Shown: one piece after another, positions 25,898 to 36,041 of the stretch
Layout of the letters: each line of letters begins with the position of its first letter
Position numbering within the stretch: position 1 is the first letter of the stretch
NCBI GenBank assembly: GCA_913057235.1
Contig: CAJXNI010000015.1
Coordinates: 1 to 64,000, forward strand
DNA: 64,000 nt
Reading direction: 5' to 3'
Origin: an uncultured Bacteroidota bacterium
GTDB taxonomy: Bacteria; Bacteroidota; Bacteroidia; Flavobacteriales; Schleiferiaceae
Program-made: the position numbers and the translations under genes
Notes under the pieces: generated by a model
Seen by the model: only the letters and a program-made list of their open reading frames with translations
Told to the model about the DNA's origin: nothing
The model's database searches: none

Positions 25898-28800
25898 TTA
25901 ATCAAGAGTTACTTTCAAACCTAGACCGTTCAATTCATGCAGAAGCACGTTAAACGACTCGGGGATACCGGGTTCTGGCATGGGCTCTCCTTTTACTATG
26001 GTTTCGTAAGCCTTAGCCCTACCGTACACATCATCTGATTTTACAGTAAGTATCTCTCTTAAAATGTTAGACGCGCCAAATGCCTCTAGCGCCCATACCT
26101 CCATTTCACCAAAACGCTGGCCACCAAACTGAGCTTTACCGCCCAATGGTTGCTGGGTAATGAGTGAGTAAGGTCCAATGGAACGGGCATGCATTTTATC
26201 TTCAATCATGTGGCCCAGCTTAATCATGTAAATGACCCCTACCGTGGCTGGTTGGTGAAAACGCTCACCGGTTCCGCCATCGTAAAGATAGGTATGACCA
26301 AATCTGGGCACGCCCGCCTCATCAGTGTATTTATTGATCTCGTCAATGCTGGCACCGTCAAAAATAGGGGTGGCAAACTTTTTTCCGGTTTTTAAACCAG
26401 CCCAGCCCAATACGGTTTCGTAAATCTGACCAATGTTCATACGAGAAGGCACCCCTAGTGGGTTTAACACGATGTCTACCGGTGTGCCGTCTTCCAAGAA
26501 AGGCATGTCTTCCTGACGTACAATCTTGGCAACAATACCCTTGTTGCCGTGGCGTCCCGCCATTTTATCACCCACTTTAAGCTTACGTTTTTTAGCGATA
26601 TACACTTTGGCCATTTTAACGATGCCAGAGGGTAGTTCATCTCCTACTGTGATGGTGAACTTTTCACGTTTATACACGCCTAAATGATCATTGTACTTGA
26701 TCTTAAAGTTGTGGAGTAAGTTGGCAATTAACTCATTTTTCTCGGCATCGGTTGTCCAAGTTCCTCCTGTAATACGGGTATAATCGTCAATACTGTTTAA
26801 GATTTTCTGCGTGAACTTAGTTCCTTTAGGAATTACGTCCTCGTTCAAATCATTTTTAACACCTTGACTGGTTTTACCAGCTACAATAATATTTAGCTTC
26901 TCTAAGAATTTTTGACGAAGGCCTTCTACCTTCATATTGAATTCCTGCTCCAGCTTCTCAAGGTCCTCTTTATCTTGTAAACGGGCCTTTTTATCTTTTA
27001 CCGCGCGGGCAAAAAGCTTTTTACTAATAACCACTCCATTCAAAGAGGGTGATGCTTTTAATGAGGCATCTTTCACATCTCCCGCTTTATCACCAAAAAT
27101 GGCTCGTAAAAGCTTCTCTTCAGGTGTAGGGTCTGACTCACCTTTGGGTGTAATCTTACCAATTAAAATGTCACCAGGATTCACTTCTGCGCCAATGCGA
27201 ATAATTCCGTTCTCATCCAGCTCTTTGGTAGCTTCTTCGCTAACGTTAGGAATATCTGCGGTAAGCTCTTCAACACCAAGTTTAGTGTCGCGTACGTCTA
27301 AAGAATACTCATCTATGTGGATAGAAGTGAAAATATCATCTTTAACCACGCGCTCTGAGATTACAATTGCGTCCTCAAAGTTGTAACCCTTCCAAGGCAT
27401 AAAGGCCACCTTCATGTTTCGGCCTAAAGCCAAATCACCACCTTCTGTAGCGTAACCTTCACAAAGTACTTGTCCTTTTTTAACACGCTCGCCTTTTTGT
27501 ACAATGGGCTTAATGTTAATGGTAGTACTTTGGTTGGTTTTGCGGAATTTCACCAAGTTGTAGGTTTTGAAATCATCTTCAAAACTTACCAGACGCTCAT
27601 CGTCTGAGCGATCATATTTAATAATGATTTTGTTGGCATCTACGTAGTCTACTTCGCCATCGCCTTCAGCATTCACTAACACCCGGCTATCACTCGCTAC
27701 TCTGCGCTCCAAACCAGTACCCACAATAGGTGCCTCAGGGCGAAGAAGTGGTACGGCCTGACGCATCATGTTCGATCCCATGAGGGCCCGGTTTGCATCA
27801 TCATGCTCTAAGAAAGGTATCAAAGAGGCTGAAATAGAGGCAATCTGGTTAGGAGAAACGTCCATGTAGTCTACGCGGCTGGGCTCTACCAAAGGATAGT
27901 CGGCCTCATCACGCACCTTAACACGATCATTTTCAAAATCTCCACCCTCAGTAACAGGGGCGTTAGCCTGAGCAATTACTTTTTGCTCTTCCTCTTCCGC
28001 GCTTAAGTAGCGCGGAGGTTCAGCAAAATTCACTTTTCCATCTACCACCTCACGGTAAGGAGTTTCTAAAAAGCCCATTTTGTTCACCTTGGAGTACACG
28101 CACATGGAAGAAATAAGACCAATGTTTGGCCCTTCTGGCGTTTCAATGGGGCACATTCTGCCGTAGTGGGTATAGTGCACGTCTCGTACCTCAAAACCTG
28201 CCCGTTCACGTGATAGACCTCCTGGCCCTAAGGCGCTTAATCTTCGCTTATGCGTTACTTCCGCTAGTGGATTGGTTTGATCCATAAATTGCGAAAGCTG
28301 GTTAGTACCGAAAAAGGAATTAATTACGGATGATAAGGTCTTGGCATTAATCAAGTCAATAGGAGTAAAAACCTCGTTATCGCGCACATTCATACGCTCA
28401 CGAATAGTTCTGGCCATACGCGCCAAACCGACTCCAAATTGATTAGCCAATTGCTCCCCTACCGTGCGCACTCTACGATTGCTCAAGTGGTCAATATCAT
28501 CCACTTCAGCTTTAGAGTTGATTAGTTCAATAAGGTACTTTACAATGCTTAAGATATCGTCTTTGGTGAGAACTTGCGTCTCCGCATCAATTTCAAGTCC
28601 TAGCTTTTTATTCAATCGGTAACGACCAACTTCTCCTAAGTTATATCGTTGCTCTGAAAAGAAAAGCTTATCAATAATTCCGCGAGCTGTTTCTTCGTCA
28701 GGTGGCTCCGCATTTCTAAGTTGACGATAGATGTGCTCAACTGCTTCTTTTTCAGAGTTGGTAGGATCTTTTTGAAGGGTATTATGGATGATGCTGTATT

Positions 28801-29722
28801 CAGAAGCTTCAATGTCTTCTTTGTGCAGCAGTATGGTAGCTACATCGGCATCTAAGATTTCCTCTATGTGGCCTTTTTCTAAGAGGGTGTCGCGGTCAAG
28901 CACCACTTCATTACGCTCAATAGAAACCACCTCACCTGTATCTTCATCTACGAAATCCTCTACCCAGCTTTTAAGCACACGGGCGGCTAGCTTACGGCCT
29001 AAAACTTTCTTTAAGCCGGTTTTTGAAACCTTTACCTCTTCGGCCAGGTCAAATATTTCCAAAATGTCTTTGTCCCGCTCGTACCCTATCGCGCGAAGCA
29101 AGGTGGTTAGAGGTAATTTTTTCTTGCGGTCAATGTAGGCATACATTACCGCGTTGATATCAGTAGCAAACTCTATCCAGCTACCTTTAAAAGGAATTAT
29201 ACGCGCTGAATACAATTTAGTACCGTTAGCGTGATAACTCTGTCCGAAAAACACGCCCGGAGAACGGTGTAATTGCGACACGATAATACGTTCCGCGCCA
29301 TTTACAATGAACGTTCCACGCGGGCTCATGTAAGGGATAGTTCCCAAATACACGTCCTGTACAATAGTTTCAAAATCCTCATGTTCCGGATCGGTACAAT
29401 ACAGTTTTAGACGAGCCTTAAGAGGTACGCTAAAGGTGAGTCCTCTTTCTATACACTCTTCTTCACTGTAGCGGGGAGGGTCCACAAAGTAATCAATAAA
29501 CTCCAGCACAAATTGGTTGCGTGAGTCTGTGATAGGGAAGTTTTCACTAAAAGTTTTATAAAGACCTTCATCAGCCCGGTCAGAGGGCTTGGTATCCAGT
29601 TGGAAGAAGTCTTTGAAAGATTTTAACTGAATATCCAAAAAGTCGGGATATTCAAATGCGTTTTTAATAGAGGCAAAGTTGACTCTTTCCATAATTTTTG
29701 TTGAAACCGGATTTGTAGACAT
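25898..29722 (-). CDS. rpoB: RNA polymerase subunit beta
   Basis: Encodes 1274 residues beginning [16 protein letters not shown]. The rifampicin-pocket segment ([30 protein letters not shown]) has the usual residues, with no sign of known resistance changes in that stretch. [26 protein letters not shown] and the C-terminal [19 protein letters not shown] blocks are present. Forms core polymerase with RpoC. A structured spacer separates it from rplL. Confidence 0.99.
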   Translation of the reverse strand: MSTNPVSTKIMERVNFASIKNAFEYPDFLDIQLKSFKDFFQLDTKPSDRADEGLYKTFSENFPITDSRNQFVLEFIDYFVDPPRYSEEECIERGLTFSVPLKARLKLYCTDPEHEDFETIVQDVYLGTIPYMSPRGTFIVNGAERIIVSQLHRSPGVFFGQSYHANGTKLYSARIIPFKGSWIEFATDINAVMYAYIDRKKKLPLTTLLRAIGYERDKDILEIFDLAEEVKVSKTGLKKVLGRKLAARVLKSWVEDFVDEDTGEVVSIERNEVVLDRDTLLEKGHIEEILDADVATILLHKEDIEASEYSIIHNTLQKDPTNSEKEAVEHIYRQLRNAEPPDEETARGIIDKLFFSEQRYNLGEVGRYRLNKKLGLEIDAETQVLTKDDILSIVKYLIELINSKAEVDDIDHLSNRRVRTVGEQLANQFGVGLARMARTIRERMNVRDNEVFTPIDLINAKTLSSVINSFFGTNQLSQFMDQTNPLAEVTHKRRLSALGPGGLSRERAGFEVRDVHYTHYGRMCPIETPEGPNIGLISSMCVYSKVNKMGFLETPYREVVDGKVNFAEPPRYLSAEEEEQKVIAQANAPVTEGGDFENDRVKVRDEADYPLVEPSRVDYMDVSPNQIASISASLIPFLEHDDANRALMGSNMMRQAVPLLRPEAPIVGTGLERRVASDSRVLVNAEGDGEVDYVDANKIIIKYDRSDDERLVSFEDDFKTYNLVKFRKTNQSTTINIKPIVQKGERVKKGQVLCEGYATEGGDLALGRNMKVAFMPWKGYNFEDAIVISERVVKDDIFTSIHIDEYSLDVRDTKLGVEELTADIPNVSEEATKELDENGIIRIGAEVNPGDILIGKITPKGESDPTPEEKLLRAIFGDKAGDVKDASLKASPSLNGVVISKKLFARAVKDKKARLQDKEDLEKLEQEFNMKVEGLRQKFLEKLNIIVAGKTSQGVKNDLNEDVIPKGTKFTQKILNSIDDYTRITGGTWTTDAEKNELIANLLHNFKIKYNDHLGVYKREKFTITVGDELPSGIVKMAKVYIAKKRKLKVGDKMAGRHGNKGIVAKIVRQEDMPFLEDGTPVDIVLNPLGVPSRMNIGQIYETVLGWAGLKTGKKFATPIFDGASIDEINKYTDEAGVPRFGHTYLYDGGTGERFHQPATVGVIYMIKLGHMIEDKMHARSIGPYSLITQQPLGGKAQFGGQRFGEMEVWALEAFGASNILREILTVKSDDVYGRAKAYETIVKGEPMPEPGIPESFNVLLHELNGLGLKVTLD

Positions 29723-29755
29723 GCGGAAATCGATAAATTAAACTAAACACAAAAG

Positions 29756-29797
29756 GGTTTAGGCCAACTCCGAATACTTTCGGAGAAGACCTAAACC
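29756..29797 (-). promoter_or_regulatory. Hairpin in the rplL-rpoB spacer (attenuator or processing site)
   Basis: An outer 8-bp stem (GGTTTAGG / CCTAAACC) encloses an inner 7-bp stem (CTCCGAA / TTCGGAG). On the minus strand it is followed by CTTTTGTG, a weak U-tract, so partial termination or RNase cleavage would lower rpoBC relative to ribosomal proteins. In E. coli the same spacer carries an attenuator and an RNase III site; equivalence here is inferred. Confidence 0.65.
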
Positions 29798-29828
29798 ATA
29801 ATTTTAAGCCTATGCGGCTAAGAGGGTG

Positions 29829-30206
29829 TTACTTGATTTCAACCTCTGCTCCAGCCTCTTCAAGTTGGCTTTTAAGAGCTTCAGCCTCATCTTTGGCCAC
29901 ACCTTCTTTAAGAGCTTTAGGAGCTTCATCTACAAGCGCCTTAGCTTCTTTAAGTCCTTGACCAGTTAATTCTTTAACTAGTTTTACTACAGCAAGTTTA
30001 GAACTACCTGCAGCTTTTAAGATAACATCAAATTCAGTTTGCTCATCGCCACCGCCAGCTTCGCCACCAGCAGCAGGACCAGCTACTACAGCGGCAGCCG
30101 CAGCAGGCTCAATGTTATATTCTTCTTTAAGGTATTCAGCTAATTCGTTTACCTCTTTTACGGTAAGGTTTACTAACTGATCTCCTAATTCTTTGATCTC
30201 TGCCAT
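29829..30206 (-). CDS. rplL: 50S ribosomal protein L7/L12
   Basis: Encodes 125 residues: N-terminal dimerisation helices ([20 protein letters not shown]), an Ala/Gly-rich hinge ([18 protein letters not shown]) and the C-terminal domain with [25 protein letters not shown] and [10 protein letters not shown]. Stalk protein that recruits translation factors to the ribosome. Sits between rplJ and rpoB. Confidence 0.98.
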   Translation of the reverse strand: MAEIKELGDQLVNLTVKEVNELAEYLKEEYNIEPAAAAAVVAGPAAGGEAGGGDEQTEFDVILKAAGSSKLAVVKLVKELTGQGLKEAKALVDEAPKALKEGVAKDEAEALKSQLEEAGAEVEIK

Positions 30207-30269
30207 TTTTAGATACTTTAATTCTTAATAAAAATTACAACACTTAATATATTGGAAGCTGAGTGCGTA

Positions 30270-30800
30270 CTAAGCTTGTTCTGCTCTCTCCTCAAGGGTT
30301 TTCATTAAGCCACCCAATGTGTTTTTGCCACTTTGCAGGGCAGAAACCACATTCTTAGCTGGAGATTGCAGTAAGGCGATAACTTCAGCCACCAACTCAT
30401 CCTTGCTTTTCAAGGAAGCCAGTGCCTCTAAGTTCTCGTCACCCTTATAAATGGCTTCCTCAATGTAGGCGCCTTTAATAAGGGGTTTGGTCATTTTCTT
30501 CTTACGAAGATCTTGGATTAACCTTGCTGGAGCGTTACCTGTTTCAGATAACATAATACTGGTATTGCCTTTAAGGGTATCGTATAGATCCTCAAAGTTT
30601 TTACCACTTTTCTCCATTGCTTTACGCAGCAAGGTATTTTTTACAACGTTGATTTTAACGTTGTTCTTAAAGCACATTCTTCTAAGGTTACTGGTCTGCT
30701 CAGCATTTAAGCCTTCAATATCAGTAATGTAAAGGAAGTCTGCTCCTTTAAGAGACTCGGTTAAAATTTCAATTTGCTCGTTTTTTTCTTCTCTGGTCAT
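30270..30800 (-). CDS. rplJ: 50S ribosomal protein L10
   Basis: Encodes 176 residues starting MTREEKNEQIEILTE, with the L10 core (ADFLYITDIEGLNAEQ, RLIQDLRKK) and a C-terminal helical segment that binds L7/L12 dimers. Only 12 bases separate it from rplA, so no room exists for a separate L10 leader; regulation would have to act within the longer transcript. Confidence 0.98.
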   Translation of the reverse strand: MTREEKNEQIEILTESLKGADFLYITDIEGLNAEQTSNLRRMCFKNNVKINVVKNTLLRKAMEKSGKNFEDLYDTLKGNTSIMLSETGNAPARLIQDLRKKKMTKPLIKGAYIEEAIYKGDENLEALASLKSKDELVAEVIALLQSPAKNVVSALQSGKNTLGGLMKTLEERAEQA

Positions 30801-30812
30801 CTTGATATGCTT

Positions 30813-31505
30813 TTAGCTAACAGACTTAGCATCAATAGTTATAGAAGGGCTCATGGTGCTGCTTAAATTGATGCTCCTAATGTAGGCACCTTTAGCAGCG
30901 GTAGGCTTTAACTTCATGAGGGTTTTAATTAACTCTTCAGCATTCTCCTGAATTTTTTCTTTTTCAAAAGAAGACTTTCCGATAGCCGCGTGGATAATCC
31001 CATAGCGATCTACCTTAAAATCAATTTTACCGCCTTTTACATCGGCTACAGCCTTGGCTACATCCATAGTAACTGTGCCGGTTTTTGGGTTAGGCATTAA
31101 ACCACGTGGCCCTAAAATTCTACCCAAAGGACCAATCTTACCCATTACACTAGGCATGGTAACTATTACGTCCACGTCAGTCCAGCCACCTTTAATCTTA
31201 TCGATGTACTCTTCTAAACCTACATAATCAGCACCCGCGTCTTTTGCTTCCTGCTCTTTATCAGCAGTAACTAAAGCCAAAACCTTAACTTCTTTACCGG
31301 TACCATGGGGCAGTGTTACTACACCCCGCACCATTTGGTTCGCTTTACGCGGATCTACACCTAAGCGCACGGCTAGGTCAATGGTAGCATCAAACTTAGT
31401 AGTAGAAACTTCCTTAACCAAGGCGCTGGCATCGCTAAGCGAGTAGGACTTGTTAGCGTCTATTTTTTCTAAAGCACTTTTTCTTTTCTTACTTACAACA
31501 GCCAT
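30813..31505 (-). CDS. rplA: 50S ribosomal protein L1
   Basis: Encodes 230 residues. Conserved L1 segments include [33 protein letters not shown] and [14 protein letters not shown]. Forms the mobile L1 stalk and in many bacteria represses its own operon. It lies 17 bases after rplK. Confidence 0.98.
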   Translation of the reverse strand: MAVVSKKRKSALEKIDANKSYSLSDASALVKEVSTTKFDATIDLAVRLGVDPRKANQMVRGVVTLPHGTGKEVKVLALVTADKEQEAKDAGADYVGLEEYIDKIKGGWTDVDVIVTMPSVMGKIGPLGRILGPRGLMPNPKTGTVTMDVAKAVADVKGGKIDFKVDRYGIIHAAIGKSSFEKEKIQENAEELIKTLMKLKPTAAKGAYIRSINLSSTMSPSITIDAKSVS

Positions 31506-31522
31506 TGCGTTTGTTTAAAATG

Positions 31523-31960
31523 TTACTCCGGACGTTTGCCGGTAATGGTTAAACCCATACTACGGGCAGTACCTGCCACCATATTCATAGCTGAATCTAG
31601 AGTAAAAGCGTTTAAATCTTGCATTTTATCTTCTGCAATAGCTTTCACATTTTCCCAAGAGACTTTACCCACCTTTTGGATGTTACTCTGAGGAGAACCT
31701 TTTTTAATTTTTGCTGCTTCCATTAATTGCACGGCAGCTGGAGGAGTTTTAACTACAAAGTCAAAAGACTTATCTGCATACACGGTAATAACAGCCGGTA
31801 ATACTTTACCAGCCTTATCTTGAGTACGCGCGTTAAACTGCTTACAAAACTCCATAATGTTCACCCCTTTAGCACCTAATGCAGGACCTACGGGTGGCGA
31901 AGGGTTTGCAGCACCGCCTCTTACCTGAAGCTTTATTATTGCACTTACTTCTTTAGCCAT
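31523..31960 (-). CDS. rplK: 50S ribosomal protein L11
   Basis: Encodes 145 residues with the N-terminal proline-rich loop ([16 protein letters not shown]) and C-terminal rRNA-binding domain ([26 protein letters not shown]). Binds the GTPase-associated region of 23S rRNA and is needed for RelA-type signalling in other bacteria. First ribosomal gene after nusG. Confidence 0.98.
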   Translation of the reverse strand: MAKEVSAIIKLQVRGGAANPSPPVGPALGAKGVNIMEFCKQFNARTQDKAGKVLPAVITVYADKSFDFVVKTPPAAVQLMEAAKIKKGSPQSNIQKVGKVSWENVKAIAEDKMQDLNAFTLDSAMNMVAGTARSMGLTITGKRPE

Positions 31961-31994
31961 TTTTCTTTTTATTCGTTATTTAACTTGCCTAAAC

Positions 31995-32027
31995 CGGGTT
32001 GGAAGCGACCCGTAAACCTTTCGGTTT
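31995..32027 (-). promoter_or_regulatory. Structured nusG-rplK spacer
   Basis: Two small hairpins lie side by side: CGGGT/ACCCG (31995-32012) and AAACC/GGTTT with loop TTTC (32014-32027). They precede rplK, where L1 autoregulation commonly acts. A role as an L1 site is a guess from position. Confidence 0.35.
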
Positions 32028-32047
32028 TGTAGAGCTCACAATTTTCT

Positions 32048-32599
32048 TTACGATTCTTTTTCTACCTGCATGTACGAAAGTTCTAACGGAGTTTTTCGGC
32101 CAAAAATCTTCACCATTACCTCCAACTTTCGTTTCTCTTCATTCACCTTCTCTATGGTTCCGTTAAAACCATTAAAAGGTCCATCTATAACTTTGACGGT
32201 TTCACCTACTATAAATGGAATGTTGATTTTTTCTTCGGTCTCAGAAAGCTCATCTACCTTTCCTAGCATTCTGTTTACCTCAGACATGCGGAGCGGTACG
32301 GGAGCGCCCCCCTTAACTTCACCTAAAAAACCTATTACACCCTGCACTCCTTTAATGGTGTGAATCATTTCACCCACAAGATCAGCTTCTACCATTATAT
32401 ATCCAGGGAAGTAGTTCCGTTCTTTGCTTACTTTTTTACCATTACGGATTTGATACACCTTTTCTTGAGGCACGAGAACCTGACCTAGGTAATCATTCAA
32501 ACCAGCGTACTCAATTTCATTTTCAATGTAGCCGCTAATTTTATTTTCTTGCCCAGAAATGGCTCTTACTACGTACCACTTTTTACCGTTATCACTCAT
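32048..32599 (-). CDS. nusG: Transcription elongation/antitermination factor NusG
   Basis: Encodes 183 residues. NGN domain: WYVVRAISGQENKISGYIE, VLVPQEKVYQIRNGKK and YFPGYIMVEADL; C-terminal KOW domain: VGETVKVIDGPFNGFNGTIEKV. Binds RNA polymerase and links it to Rho or the ribosome. Between secE and rplK as usual. Confidence 0.97.
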   Translation of the reverse strand: MSDNGKKWYVVRAISGQENKISGYIENEIEYAGLNDYLGQVLVPQEKVYQIRNGKKVSKERNYFPGYIMVEADLVGEMIHTIKGVQGVIGFLGEVKGGAPVPLRMSEVNRMLGKVDELSETEEKINIPFIVGETVKVIDGPFNGFNGTIEKVNEEKRKLEVMVKIFGRKTPLELSYMQVEKES

Positions 32600-32620
32600 A
32601 AAAAATCCTTACGGTAATTA

Positions 32621-32812
32621 TTAAAATAAGCTGTAAAAAGCACTTAGTACTGCACTAATGGCTTTATCCATGGCAAAAATGATTAAAGCAATAACCACTG
32701 AGGCCACGGCCACCAATACTGATGTTTTTTGTAAATCTTTCCACGATGGCCAAGAAGTCTTGTTCACCAACTCATGGTAAGAATCTTGGAAGTAACTTTT
32801 TACCTTACTCAT
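32621..32812 (-). CDS. secE: Preprotein translocase subunit SecE
   Basis: A 63-residue protein with the SecE amphipathic start (VKSYFQDSYHELVNKTSWPSW) and one membrane helix (VLVAVASVVIALIIFAMD). Clamps SecY in the translocon. Lies between tRNA-Trp and nusG. Confidence 0.95.
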   Translation of the reverse strand: MSKVKSYFQDSYHELVNKTSWPSWKDLQKTSVLVAVASVVIALIIFAMDKAISAVLSAFYSLF

Positions 32813-32826
32813 TTATCATTCGTTTG

Positions 32827-32899
32827 CACGGGTGGTAAGAATCGAACTCACGACCTTCGGTTTTGGAGACCGCTGCTCTACCAGCTGAGCTACACCCGT
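32827..32899 (-). tRNA. tRNA-Trp (CCA)
   Basis: On the minus strand ACGGGTG pairs with CACCCGT, the D-arm AGCTCAGCTGGTAGAGC is standard, the anticodon loop CTCCAAA gives CCA, and the T-loop is GTTCGATTC. Discriminator G. It lies between tuf and secE, the usual Bacteroidota place. Confidence 0.97.
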
Positions 32900-32910
32900 A
32901 TTTAGGCAGA

Positions 32911-32939
32911 AAGGCACCCCGAAAAAATCGGGGCACCTT
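32911..32939 (-). terminator. Imperfect hairpin downstream of tuf
   Basis: AAGG..CCCCGA and TCGGGG..CCTT form a stem with a two-base internal mismatch and an A-rich loop; on the minus strand TTTCTGCC follows. Probably partial termination after tuf, since tRNA-Trp and secE lie just beyond. Confidence 0.5.
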
Positions 32940-32969
32940 TTACCCAAAATTTATACTGCGCTGAGTAAA

Positions 32970-34157
32970 TTACTCAGTAATTTCAGTTACCTGACCTGCC
33001 CCAACAGTTCTACCACCTTCGCGGATAGCGAAACGTAGACCTTTATTGATAGCTACAGGAGCAATTAGTGAAACATTGATCGTCAAGTTATCACCAGGCA
33101 TTACCATCTCAGTTCCTTCGGGTAGGTGAATTTCACCAGTTACGTCTGTTGTACGTAAGTAAAACTGAGGACGATAGTTGTTGTGGAAAGGGGTGTGACG
33201 ACCACCTTCTTCTTTCTTAAGGATATAAACCTCAGCCTTAAATTTGGTGTGAGGAGTAATTGAACCTGGCTTGCAGATTACCATACCTCTACGGATATCA
33301 GACTTTTCAATACCTCTTAGCAAGATACCTACGTTGTCACCCGCCTCACCGCGATCTAAGATCTTACGGAACATTTCCACACCGGTAATGGTAGATGTTA
33401 GTTTCTCATCACCAAAACCAATGATATCTACAGGGTCACCTGTATTAGCCACACCAGTTTCAATACGACCAGTAGCAACAGTACCACGTCCGGTAATAGA
33501 GAATACATCCTCAATAGGCATTAAGAAAGGCTTCTCATTATCGCGCTCGGGCTCTTCAATCCACTTGTCACAAGCGTCCATTAATTCCATCACCTTGTCT
33601 ACCCACTCTTTTTCACCATTAAGGGCGCCAAGAGCAGAACCTTGCACAACAGGAGTTTCATCACCGTCATACTCGTAGAAAGAAAGTAACTCACGGATTT
33701 CCATTTCAACAAGCTCTAAAAGCTCCTCATCATCAACAAGGTCAACCTTGTTCATGAATACAACAATTCGAGGAATACCTACCTGACGTCCTAAAAGGAT
33801 GTGCTCACGAGTTTGAGGCATGGGACCATCAGTTGAAGCTACCACTAAAATGGCACCGTCCATTTGGGCAGCACCCGTAACCATGTTCTTTACGTAATCC
33901 GCGTGACCTGGACAGTCTACGTGGGCGTAATGACGGTTAGCAGTTTCATACTCTACGTGTGCAGAGTTAATGGTAATACCACGCTCTTTTTCTTCAGGAG
34001 CGTTGTCAATAGTGTCGAAATCACGCTTTTCGCCAAAACCAGCCTCAGCCAAAACAGTGGTAATGGCTGCTGTTAAAGTGGTCTTACCGTGGTCAACGTG
34101 TCCGATGGTACCGATGTTTAAGTGCGGTTTGTTACGAACAAAATTTTCTTTTGCCAT
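32970..34157 (-). CDS. tuf: Elongation factor Tu
   Basis: Encodes 395 residues. G motifs are intact: [30 protein letters not shown] and SALGAL. Domains II and III follow ([46 protein letters not shown]). Delivers aminoacyl-tRNA to the ribosome. It is the first protein gene after a four-tRNA array, likely co-transcribed with it. Confidence 0.99.
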   Translation of the reverse strand: MAKENFVRNKPHLNIGTIGHVDHGKTTLTAAITTVLAEAGFGEKRDFDTIDNAPEEKERGITINSAHVEYETANRHYAHVDCPGHADYVKNMVTGAAQMDGAILVVASTDGPMPQTREHILLGRQVGIPRIVVFMNKVDLVDDEELLELVEMEIRELLSFYEYDGDETPVVQGSALGALNGEKEWVDKVMELMDACDKWIEEPERDNEKPFLMPIEDVFSITGRGTVATGRIETGVANTGDPVDIIGFGDEKLTSTITGVEMFRKILDRGEAGDNVGILLRGIEKSDIRRGMVICKPGSITPHTKFKAEVYILKKEEGGRHTPFHNNYRPQFYLRTTDVTGEIHLPEGTEMVMPGDNLTINVSLIAPVAINKGLRFAIREGGRTVGAGQVTEITE

Positions 34158-34222
34158 GGTTAAAAACTTAAATTTTAATTTTCAATTTAAACTAAGCAAG
34201 ACCACCTTGGTCTTTGACTTAG

Positions 34223-34294
34223 AGCCAATGAGGGGAATTGAACCCCTGACCTCTTCCTTACCAAGGAAACGCTCTACCCCTGAGCTACATCGGC
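34223..34294 (-). tRNA. tRNA-Thr (GGT)
   Basis: Acceptor GCCGATG pairs with CATTGGC with one G-T pair; anticodon loop TTGGTAA gives GGT; T-arm GGGGTTCAATTCCCC. Discriminator T, shared with the other Thr tRNA here. CCA not encoded. Last tRNA of the array, 65 bases before tuf. Confidence 0.96.
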
Positions 34295-34380
34295 CAAAAA
34301 ATACAGGTATAAACTACCCTATTACTTACTGTAAAAGCCTGAACCTAAACTTGCGCTTAAATTCAAATCCTCTATCTTAG

Positions 34381-34454
34381 AGCGGGAAACGGGATTCGAA
34401 CCCGCGACCCTCAGCTTGGAAGGCTGATGCTCTAGCCAGCTGAGCTACTCCCGC
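34381..34454 (-). tRNA. tRNA-Gly (TCC)
   Basis: Acceptor GCGGGAG pairs with TTCCCGC (one G-T pair); anticodon loop CTTCCAA gives TCC; T-arm CGGGTTCGAATCCCG. Part of the array upstream of tuf. Confidence 0.96.
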
Positions 34455-34521
34455 AATTAACAGCAAAGCATTCACCTTGCTGCGTCTGGCTATTCTCTCA
34501 AACTAGGTTTAAGAAAAACAG

Positions 34522-34604
34522 TGGGGAGAGCAGGATTCGAACCTGCGAAGGTAAAAACCAACAGATTTACAGTCTGTCCTCGTTGGCCGCTTGAGTATCT
34601 CCCC
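34522..34604 (-). tRNA. tRNA-Tyr (GTA)
   Basis: Class II tRNA: acceptor GGGGAGA pairs with TCTCCCC, anticodon loop CTGTAAA gives GTA, long variable arm, T-arm CAGGTTCGAATCCTG, discriminator A. Part of the array upstream of tuf. Confidence 0.96.
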
Positions 34605-34665
34605 AATTTTTTACTTAACAACTTAAAAAGCTGTAAAACACACTATTTTAAAGAGCTTATTTTGG

Positions 34666-34739
34666 AGCCTGTGGAGGGATTCGAACCCCCGGCCAGCTGA
34701 TTACAAATCAGCTGCTCTGGCCAACTGAGCTACACAGGC
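34666..34739 (-). tRNA. tRNA-Thr (TGT)
   Basis: Acceptor GCCTGTG pairs with CACAGGC; anticodon loop TTTGTAA gives TGT; T-arm GGGGTTCGAATCCCT; discriminator T. First tRNA of the array, 44 bases after the -7 box of the promoter that overlaps the hpf terminator. Confidence 0.96.
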
Positions 34740-34752
34740 TTTAACTTACTGC

Positions 34753-34783
34753 AAAAAAAGCAGCCCGTTTTTTAACGGACTGC
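34753..34783 (-). terminator. Rho-independent terminator of hpf
   Basis: Stem GCAG-c-CCGTT / AACGG-a-CTGC (34760-34783), followed on the minus strand by seven T residues (34759-34753). A strong terminator for the rpsU-xerC-hpf transcript. Its upstream arm abuts the -7 box of the next promoter. Confidence 0.82.
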
Positions 34784-34812
34784 AAATGTAATAACATTTA
34801 TAATTGCTGCAA
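34783..34812 (-). promoter_or_regulatory. Promoter of the tRNA-tuf-secE operon
   Basis: On the minus strand TTG (34812-34810), exactly 19 bases, then TACATTTG (34790-34783): a full match to the Bacteroidota -33/-7 consensus. The start point would fall inside the hpf terminator hairpin, so the new transcript does not contain the full terminator. Confidence 0.72.
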
Positions 34813-34830
34813 GCAACTATTTTTCTTTTT

Positions 34831-35136
34831 TTAGGTGGCTGTAATTTTACGTTTCTCTTTTTGTCGCTTTAACCTTCTCCGCATGGCTTCAGCGCATAAA
34901 TCAGTGGCGGCCTCAAAGGTTCGGGCCACCTTCTTAACCATTAACTCCTGCCCTCTGACGTGAACTAGCATTTCTACTTTTTTATTACCCCGTTCATGGT
35001 CGGGTTCTACCTTCAAAAAAACCGAGCCATTGACTATACCATCGTTAAACTGCTCCAATTTATCCAACCTCTTTTGAATGAAGTTTATTAATTTTTGATC
35101 AGCTGTAAAATTTACGGACTGGATGGTTGCATTCAT
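34831..35136 (-). CDS. hpf: Ribosome hibernation-promoting factor (HPF/RaiA)
   Basis: A 101-residue short-form protein: QSVNFTADQKLINFIQKRLDKL, SVFLKVEPD, KKVEMLVHVRG and ARTFEAATDLCAEAMRRRLKRQKEKR show the beta-alpha-beta fold and basic tail that bind the 30S decoding region in stationary phase. It lies 11 bases after xerC and ends at a strong terminator. Confidence 0.94.
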   Translation of the reverse strand: MNATIQSVNFTADQKLINFIQKRLDKLEQFNDGIVNGSVFLKVEPDHERGNKKVEMLVHVRGQELMVKKVARTFEAATDLCAEAMRRRLKRQKEKRKITAT

Positions 35137-35147
35137 AACCTTGAAGT

Positions 35148-36041
35148 TTAAGAGCTCTTAGGATGAGCCTGGTTATACATTTGTTTTAACTGTTCTATGG
35201 AACTGTGGGTGTAAACCTGTGTGGCAGCTAAGGAGGCATGCCCTAACAATTCTTTAATAGCATTAAGGTCCGCTCCGTTGCTGAGCATGTGTGTGGCAAA
35301 TGTATGCCTGAGCACATGTGGGCTGGTTTGATCAATTCCTGAAACACTTCTAAGGTAGAAATTTATGGTGTTGTATACAAGTTTCGGATAGAGCTTTTTA
35401 CCCTTGCTGGTCTTAAACAAAATGTCTTCTGTGCTTGCATTCGATGGTCGCTCTTCATCCGTTAAATAAGCTTTAAGTTCCTTACACAATTCATCAGTAA
35501 GCGGCACGATACGTTGCTTATTTCTTTTACCCGTTACTGTGATAGTTTGGTTTTGTAAATTCACATCGGCTATAGCCAAATTGATGAGCTCCGCCAACCG
35601 TATTCCGGTATTGTAGAAGGTTTTTATGATAAGTTTTTGAGTAAGACCCCAATAGCTATCTTCAAACTCCACTTCATTGAGCAATCTAGCCATAGACTCT
35701 GCTGAAACCGCCCGCACTACTTTTTTAGGCGCTTTAGGCACCTCCACCTGTGCGGCCGGGTTTAGCTTAACCGCTCCTTTTCTTTGTAGGAATCTATAAA
35801 ATGAACGGAGCGCACTTACCTTCCTTTTAATAGTGGTGCGCGCTACCTCATCATCTAACATCTGAATTACCCAAGACCTAACCAGGTGATGATTCACTTC
35901 TTCCCAACTAGACACTTCCAATTGGGTTTTCAAAAAAGTACCAAAGCCGTTTAGGTCATTAGCGTAGGATATTAGCGTATGCTCAGAATAATTCTTCTGA
36001 AAGCGCAAATAATTCAGAAAAGTGTTAAGGGTTTTTTCCAT
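35148..36041 (-). CDS. xerC: Tyrosine recombinase XerC/XerD-like
   Basis: Starting at the ATG at 36041 (MEKTLNTFLNYLRFQKNYS) it has 297 residues, the normal size. The N-terminal SAM-like domain (YSEHTLISYANDL) is followed by the catalytic set: Arg in NTGIRLAEL, Lys in VTGKRNKQR, HVLRHTFATH, GHASLAATQVYTH with the Tyr nucleophile. Resolves chromosome dimers at dif. Its start codon directly follows the U-tract of the rpsU terminator. The order rpsU-xerC-hpf is conserved in Bacteroidota. Confidence 0.93.
   Translation of the reverse strand: MEKTLNTFLNYLRFQKNYSEHTLISYANDLNGFGTFLKTQLEVSSWEEVNHHLVRSWVIQMLDDEVARTTIKRKVSALRSFYRFLQRKGAVKLNPAAQVEVPKAPKKVVRAVSAESMARLLNEVEFEDSYWGLTQKLIIKTFYNTGIRLAELINLAIADVNLQNQTITVTGKRNKQRIVPLTDELCKELKAYLTDEERPSNASTEDILFKTSKGKKLYPKLVYNTINFYLRSVSGIDQTSPHVLRHTFATHMLSNGADLNAIKELLGHASLAATQVYTHSSIEQLKQMYNQAHPKSS

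Noticed and set aside
28251-28370. Rifampicin-resistance change in RpoB
   Set aside because: The pocket residues read as wild type ([21 protein letters not shown]); no unusual substitution was noticed.
27001-29138. Serine-rich plus-strand open frames over rpoB
   Set aside because: Antisense shadows whose Ser/Thr richness reflects acidic codons on the real strand.
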